Position numbers and translations under genes: made by a program
Assembly: GCF_019890635.1 (NCBI RefSeq)
Contig: NZ_JAIOAB010000019.1
Coordinates: 47,590 to 111,589 of the forward strand
Direction of reading: 5' to 3'
Length of the DNA stretch: 64,000 nucleotides
Source: Streptomyces sennicomposti
GTDB taxonomy: Bacteria; Actinomycetota; Actinomycetes; Streptomycetales; Streptomycetaceae
The notes under the pieces: generated by a model
Database searches by the model: none
What the model was told of the DNA's origin: nothing
Seen by the model: only the letters and a program-made list of their open reading frames with translations
Shown here: in pieces, positions 63,648 to 64,000 of the stretch
Position numbering within the stretch: the first letter of the stretch is position 1
How the letters are laid out: every line of letters begins with the position of its first letter

Positions 63648-64000
63648 GCCTTCACCGGCTCCACCGCCTTCGTCGCCCGGCAGCCGCCTTCGGCGGGCGC
63701 CTATGTCACCGTCCGCCGCGCGTCCGGCTTGCCCCGGACCTCCGGCGGGAGCGACGGGCCTCCGGGCGGGATAGCCGGCCCGGTGGTCGCCCGACCGCCC
63801 GCCGTGGCGGTTGCCGTGCCCGCGCGCGCCGGGGCGCCGACAGGCCGGCCGCCCGGCCGCCCGGACCGGCGGGGACGCCCAATGGCGCCCCGCCCGGGCC
63901 GTGGGGGAGATAGGGAGAGCGGCGGGGGGGGGAAGAGGGGTCTCGCCTCTGTAGAGTTTTGGTGGCGGCGGAGCCTTCTCAAAAAAAAAATAACGAGGCG
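63648..64000. other. Terminal stretch with no gene; G and A homopolymers near the edge
   Basis: No protein-like frame was found. A G9 run (63924-63932) and an A10 run (63981-63990) are unusual for Streptomyces DNA and may mark a regulatory or structural boundary, or a difficult assembly edge. Confidence 0.5.

Noticed and set aside
63701..63982. Minus-strand 93-residue frame at the window end
   Set aside because: Its translation is Arg/Pro/Gly-rich, it has no ribosome-binding site, and it spans the homopolymer-rich region.

Overview
The window is very GC-rich actinobacterial DNA and almost certainly comes from a Streptomyces chromosome. The genus-level signs are a two-domain geosmin synthase beside a gamma-butyrolactone-type TetR receptor (CprB-like), a complete conservon (sensor kinase, roadblock, DUF742 and GTPase genes), an SSI-type protease inhibitor, a DUF6479 protein, the GlgE-era treXYZ enzymes and long arrays of GTG/ATG-overlapped genes. 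From memory the gene order (murC, msrB, cprB, geosmin synthase, sulfate assimilation) matches the SCO6060-SCO6110 part of S. coelicolor; I could not check this. No rRNA, tRNA, CRISPR array or transposase gene was seen.

Layout. 1-4.4 kb: the 3' part of a RibD-C type reductase, a conserved stress-like protein, a murC copy, msrB and a small membrane protein. 4.5-15.1 kb: a quaternary-amine (Opu/ProU-type) ABC importer, whose ATPase and two permeases are separated from their lipoprotein receptor by a four-gene conservon on the other strand. The receptor is followed 29 bases later by a histidine-ammonia-lyase-fold protein whose cofactor-forming triad is Gly-Thr-Gly instead of Ala-Ser-Gly. 15.3-23.3 kb: TerB, CprB-like receptor, geosmin synthase with a 21-unit repeat tail, a PDZ protein, an M24 peptidase and a phosphotransferase-fold protein that has lost its catalytic aspartates. 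23.4-32 kb: treZ, treY and treX with a carboxypeptidase and an SSI inhibitor set among them. 32.3-42.7 kb: HEPN protein, DEDDh exonuclease with a 686-bp tandem duplication of its 3' end, phosphotransferase, glycosyltransferase, MMPL exporter, DUF1697, ketopantoate-reductase-like and DsbA-like proteins. 42.8-52.3 kb: one long leftward sulfur operon (leader peptide, sulfite reductase, zinc ribbon, cysH, cysC, cysD, cysN, ssuA, ssuB, ssuC, siroheme chelatase). 52.4-64 kb: acetyltransferase, secreted protein, GAF-type regulator, AidB-like flavoprotein, YihY membrane protein, an AraC-type regulator carrying an in-frame MITE, VOC and DUF5954 proteins, a PEP-mutase/isocitrate-lyase family enzyme and a small secreted protein.

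How the parts work together. The sulfur operon takes sulfonate or sulfate in, activates and reduces it to sulfide, and makes the siroheme that the sulfite reductase needs. It starts with a 27-residue Cys-containing leader peptide and a hairpin that suggest cysteine-dependent attenuation. The tre genes convert glycogen-type glucans to trehalose. The Opu importer with its neighbouring lyase looks like a quaternary-ammonium uptake and catabolism unit; this is the most interesting functional guess in the window.

A second theme is small-scale DNA expansion. Minisatellite-like tandem repeats (18-26 bp) sit at or across the 3' ends of many genes, two genes have gained long low-complexity C-terminal tails, one gene has a tandem-duplicated 3' end, and one has absorbed a MITE without losing frame.
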